A program made the translations under genes and the position numbers. A DNA stretch of 64,000 nt from Sporobolomyces roseus (Eukaryota; Basidiomycota; Microbotryomycetes; Sporidiobolales; Sporidiobolaceae). Shown in pieces: positions 59,797-64,000 of this stretch. The stretch is from the NCBI GenBank assembly GCA_016617785.1, contig JADILM010000001.1, positions 2,046,001-2,110,000 of the forward strand, in the 5' to 3' direction. Position 1 is the stretch's first letter, and each line of letters opens with the position of its first letter. The notes under the pieces are model-generated. The model had not been told where the DNA came from and ran no database searches. It was given only the letters and a program-made list of their open reading frames with translations.

Positions 59797-61330
59797 ATGT
59801 TTTCAGCACTGAGATCAGCCCGTCAAGCTACTCGACCTCTCGTTCGTTCAAGTGAGTAGACAACACTTTAATCTTGATCTCTCAACACCACCAACCGCGA
59901 CTTTCAAGCTACGTGATCACGCGGCAAAGGCTTGAAGGGGATCAAGGGGCATACCGAAGCAATCTCGCAGTGCTTCTCGGACCTCACAAGACTAGGAGAA
60001 GGAGATGAAACTTCAGAGTAGAGGCGGTTCCACAAAGAGATGGATACGAGCTGGACGGAAAGCTAGGAAAATAGACAGAGAATAGAAGTCGTAGCTGCTG
60101 AGAGCGACCTAAAGAAGCGAAATCTCGATGGAAGCTGATTCATTTCGTTCCTCTTTTTCGAAAACAGTTCATCAAACAAGAATCAATGCAGCAATCACTG
60201 AACTCAAGCTTCCTGCAATGTCGCCAACGATGACTGAGGGAAGCATCGGAGAGTACAAGATCAAAGAGGGAGAGGCGTTCTCAGCAGGAGACGTCATCAT
60301 GACTGTCGAAACTGACAAAGGTGATTCGCGAACTTCTGCTTCTTTCTCGGCGCAACAAGCTGACGATACGCTTCAACAGCTACTGTCGACGTCGAGGCTC
60401 CAGATGATGGTATCCTGGCAAAGATTGGTGTAAGTACAAATCCTTCTTCATTGCGAAATCCAGTTCAGATTCTCAAACTGATTTCAATCTGTTCCATGAA
60501 ATCATAGGTCCCCGCTGGAACTGCGGGAATTCCAGTTGGACAGACTATCGCTCTGTTGGCTGAAGAAGGAGACGACATCTCAAACCTCGAATTCCCTCCT
60601 CCATCCTCTTCCGACTCCTCCTCTTCTTCCGCTTCCCCTACTGAGCCCGAAGTTTCGACGCCCGAATCCGACGCTCCTACACCTTCCCCCATGACTCCTG
60701 CGAACCACGCTTCCGCTACTCACGCCCACCCTACTCACTCGAAACCTCTCCTCCCCTCTGTTCTTCGTCAATTAGCTCTCGCCGGTATCTCGGACACGAA
60801 GGATATTAAGGCGACTGGAAAGCACGGAACTTTGACCAAGGGTGATGTGTTGGCTTATTTGGGAAAGATCAGTAACCCTTATGGAAGTATCAAAAAGGAG
60901 AATGTTCACCACAAACATCCTGCTCTCGAATACGCTGCTTCTCCCAAAGATGTGAGTCTGCACTCTTTTGCACCTCTCATGTTCTCCCTTGACTGACCAA
61001 GAGTCCCGCTTTCAACAGACGAAACCTCAGGTTCAGATTCAACTCGACGGACCTACAATTCGACGAATGATCGCAACCGGTCTCAGCATTCCTTCTGTAT
61101 CTTCTGCCCCCAAGACTGCCTACTCTACTCCTGCCCCTATTTGTACGTCTTCTCTCTCTCTCTCTCTAAATGCGCTCGATACTAACCGCCCAATTTTTAT
61201 AGCTTTCGACTCGATCCTCGAAGACTACCTCCCAGCTCGCACAGCCTCTCCCTCTCCCTCTCCCGCCTCATCCACCATTCCTCCACCTCCTGCATCAAAG
61301 AACGCTTTCGATGCATTCCTCGACATGTAA
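59797..61330 (+). CDS. PDX1: Pyruvate dehydrogenase complex E3-binding protein (PDX1-like)
   Basis: Anchors dihydrolipoamide dehydrogenase to the E2 core of mitochondrial pyruvate dehydrogenase. Exon 1 encodes the presequence MFSALRSARQATRPLVRS. A long intron (about 315 nt) separates it from the lipoyl domain: LKLPAMSPTMTEGSIGEYKI, the lipoylation motif VETDKATVDVEAPDDG and GVPAGTAGIPVGQTIALLAE. A Ser/Pro linker leads to the peripheral subunit-binding domain (LLPSVLRQLALAGISDTKDI with TGKHGTLTKGDVLAYLG). No E2 catalytic acyltransferase domain (HxxxDG) follows; the remaining ~130 residues are Pro/Ser-rich and end AFDAFLDM, TAA at 61328. This architecture separates it from E2 (LAT1). Confidence 0.92.
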
Positions 61331-61544
61331 AAAGAAGAACAAGATACCCCTCTCTTCTAGATTAGACTGCTGCTGGATTTTGCTGTGTTTCCTTCCTTTC
61401 TTTCGGGGTTGTTCAGTTTCTGCTATAATAGATTACGTTCTCCTGCAGTGTTCCTTTGAGAAAGGACCGGCTTGCGAGAGCTAGAAAAAAAGCGGACTCC
61501 GTTATTTTGTCACAAAGTTTAGATTTCGAAGAGTAAACCAGCTA

Positions 61545-63301
61545 CTACGAAATCCAGACCTCTCCAATCGAGATCCATTCCTGTACCGTCGATAACCTTC
61601 GAGCTTCCGTCGTCGTCTCGCTCCCTTCTCCCGTTCCCTCGCCCTCCTCCAAGAGTAACCGTAATCCACCTAAAGCTATTCGTCCACTCGAGACTGGAAC
61701 GAAAGTGAATGAGAACTCATAATCGTCTCCTCGAGCTTCTTCCCCTGATCGAGGTGTTAAGCGGACTGTCGAAGACCCGATGAGTAGAGCTGAGGATGGA
61801 TTGATCGATGATGGTCGCGAGGAGAAGGGTGGCGGGAAACCTTTCGTTGTGTTGGATTTGGAAGAAGCGAGAGGGAGCGGAGGAGGAGGAGGTGGAAGGG
61901 GAGAAACGGGTCTTGAATCGAATGATTGCCGAGGGGTCGAAGTGGATGTTCGACTCCTCTCGACGTCGACAGCTTCCACGGGAGGGACGACTGGAGGCGC
62001 TTTAGAGTCGGTATCTCGAGGATTCGTGAGGTATTGAGCGTATAAAGTTGGGTTCCCGAGTGCTCCATCGGTGAGATGCGCTCGAAAGGTGATGACAAAC
62101 GGTTCCTCTAGCTGAAGTTTCGACGTTGACGCTGATGAGTCAACGGTCTTCACTTTGATCGAGACAGTTTTGACGCTGATGAATTGGCCAGTCGAGAGTT
62201 GGGAGGAAGAAGTCGAATTTTGGGGAATCTTTCGACCAAGAAGCGAAGTTGTCAAACGTCCAGTCTCTCCGTTCGGTGTCGTCCATGCGATATCGAGTCG
62301 ACCCAATGCCTGATTCGATCCCGGTACACCTTCGTCCTCTTCTGAACCAGGTTTCTTCCTTAACCTGAACAAGAACTGTCGAGTATCTCCAGGTTCCGGC
62401 GAGTCTTCCACTACTGATCCGTCTATCGATAAAGGCGCAATTGCTTCGACCAACTCCCATTCCGGTAGAGGGTTGAAAGCGAGTTGTGAGAAATGCATCG
62501 AACCGATCGTTTGATTCGTGATTTGGATTTCGAGGTGAAGAGGGGAAGGCCGAGTACTGAAGCTCGACAGGAGCGACGCGTTCGGAGAGTGAGCTTTCGT
62601 CCTGACTGATAGAGGATTGTTGACTTGGAACTTGTAGATCTGTCAATCAGCTGCGAATCGGAATCAGCTACGTTTCGCCTCGAGCCGTCGCAAAAGTAGT
62701 GCGGCCCACCTTTCTGAAGTTCCGTTGTACTATCTCGTCTCCTCCCTCCTCTTCCCGGACACCGTAAGACACCGTTGCAACTAATGCGTGAATCCCTAAT
62801 TCTTTCAATTCGCATCCAACCAGGGTCTCGAAACTTTCACCAGGATTGAGCGCTTGGTGAGGTCGATCGGGCGGTAGACTCGTCGTGAGAAGATGTTGTC
62901 TTGTGCCTGGTGTTGCGGATTGGGGGGAGAAGGAAGAGTGTATTTCGACCTTGAGAGTCGGAGAAATCGCAGAAGACGAAGGTGTAGATAGTGCGAGGTC
63001 ATTCGACAGGGACAAGATCGCATTGAAGGTCTCTCTAGTCGCTCATCGAGATGGTATTAGTAAGCTCCGGGGTTGCAGAGGGGAGGATTGAAGAGAGAGA
63101 TGGGGCTCACCCGAGATAAAGCGTTCCAAACGAAGCAGGCAGAGCTAGCAGACCTTCCATTCCATCATTGAGAGCTCTACCGGGCTTGCCTATCAGGCTT
63201 GAGGTGTCATGAAGGGGGACTTTTGCTAGAGACGGGCGAACACATCGGAGGACTTTGAGGGAGACGAGGTGAGGCGCTTGAGGCGGTGGAGTAGCTGACA
63301 T
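61545..63301 (-). CDS. TRAPPC13: TRAPP complex subunit 13 (DUF974)
   Basis: Subunit of the TRAPP tethering complex in Golgi traffic. Start at 63301 (MSATPPPQAPHLVSLKVLRC, then VRPSL). Family segments: LYLGETFNAILSLSND; the EIHSSF strand; LNPGESFETLVGCELKELGI with HALVATVSYG; NFRKIYKFQVNNPLSVRTKA; and LHLEIQITNQTIGSMHFSQL. The C-terminal half carries a Pro-rich insert (PLPPPPPPLPL) before the last beta-strands (SSGRIALGGLRLLL), ending GEVWIS with TAG or TAA at 61545. Length of about 500 aa and Ig-like strand pattern fit TRAPPC13. Confidence 0.88.
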
Positions 63302-63692
63302 CCTCTTGATGACCGTTTATGAGATCGGTTGAGGAGGTTGGCGCTGAAGTGAAGGAGAGAGAAGCGAAGTTCGAATCAACTTTCGCATCTCGTTAAATCT
63401 TTCCTGGTTATCTCCGGTCCGCAGAGCTCGATATCAATAAGACGAGACGAGCAAGGCAATAAGACGTCGAGGAGTACGTCAAGATGTTGTAAAATTAGGG
63501 AGAAGACGAAACTTGCGAACGAAACGAAAACTCAAACGAAAACTGAAACACGGAAATCTAATAGGGAGGAAGAGGAAGAAGGAGGAGGATGCAAACGAGT
63601 CATACAGAAGAACGAGCGATAAAAGGTGTCAACAGAATGGGAATAGAAAGACAGAAACCAAACACAAAAGATAAGGAAAAAAGAGACAAGAG
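63302..63692. other. Intergenic region
   Basis: About 390 bp between the TRAPPC13 start and the stop of the next minus-strand gene. A-rich; no gene seen. Confidence 0.4.
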
Positions 63693-64000
63693 TTAGTCCT
63701 CTTGCATCCGATCATCCCTCGACAACCTCCTATCGACATCTCTACGATCCCGTTCATCCCTCTCCGCACTACTGTCCCTACTGCTAGCCTCATTCGAACT
63801 CCACCCATCATGATAATGTCCATCTTCACTCGGTTCGACCCTCACCCTACTCCTCCCCGCGAACCTTCCTCGAGCTCTCACACTCGCATCCCCTTCATCA
63901 TCGTCCGAACATGAAGATGAGCCTCCTCGAGTCGTCGAAGGAGTACCGGGAGTGATGGTAGAAGTTACACTAGTCCCACTAGAACTAGGTTGAGATCGAA
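63693..64000 (-). CDS. C-terminal end of an unidentified Ser/Arg/Asp-rich protein (partial)
   Basis: Open frame entering from the right edge: Ser/Thr-rich (SSSGTSVTSTITPGTPSTTR), then acidic (CSDDDEGDAS), then an Arg/Asp/Glu-rich tail (ERDERDRRDVDRRLSRDD) ending MQED and a stop at 63693. Composition is like RS/RD-type disordered tails of nuclear or RNA-binding proteins. The main part of the gene lies outside the window. Confidence 0.5.
   Translation of the reverse strand, partial: RSQPSSSGTSVTSTITPGTPSTTRGGSSSCSDDDEGDASVRARGRFAGRSRVRVEPSEDGHYHDGWSSNEASSRDSSAERDERDRRDVDRRLSRDDRMQED

Overview
The window is fungal nuclear DNA. Almost every gene is broken by short GT-AG introns (mostly about 50-80 nt, with CTGAC or CTAAC branch sites just before the acceptor). 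Genes are densely packed on both strands, and the gene set is typical of a basidiomycete, possibly a tremellomycete yeast; the class is a guess. No rRNA, tRNA, CRISPR array or autonomous transposon was recognised.

Positions 1-17897 form a direct tandem array with a unit of about 5.68 kb: the right end of one unit (1-850), three full units (851-6527, 6528-12214, 12215-17897), and presumably more to the left of the window. Each unit carries UBC12 (the NEDD8 E2, minus strand), a MOCS1-type molybdenum-cofactor locus (MoaA then MoaC, plus strand) and GPI2/PIG-C (GPI-anchor synthesis, minus strand). Only the last GPI2 is complete. In the others the join removes the start and most of exon 2, leaving a headless gene directly downstream of, and in the same direction as, the next UBC12. 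Units differ by a few SNPs, by a GA microsatellite and by one SNP that changes a UBC12 splice donor.

From 18 to 50.7 kb lies a mostly housekeeping stretch: a GEA/GBF1 Arf-GEF, an F-box protein, a secreted DUF1996-WSC protein, a Dabb protein, a PGM2-type phosphomutase, a Ser-rich protein, V-ATPase subunit H, a seven-segment membrane protein, a tetraspan protein, a small hydrophilic protein, methylcrotonyl-CoA carboxylase beta, a NIPSNAP protein, a CHY zinc-finger protein and a CTL/PNS1 transporter.

At 50.9-53.5 kb is a bifunctional tryptophan synthase relative. Its alpha half looks intact, but its beta half lacks the PLP-binding lysine motif, has a shortened phosphate loop and stops before the terminal SGRGDKD motif. 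This is the most unusual single gene seen. It is followed by poorly recognisable genes (53.6-56.3 kb), including a divergent pair sharing a 22-bp inverted repeat and a zinc-finger gene. The right end returns to ordinary genes: a quinate/sugar MFS transporter, a PDX1-like E3-binding protein, TRAPPC13 and the C-terminal end of an unidentified gene.

Exon structures were derived by hand from reading frame and splice sites. Where exon lengths were summed (UBC12, MOCS1, GPI2) they give an exact multiple of three.
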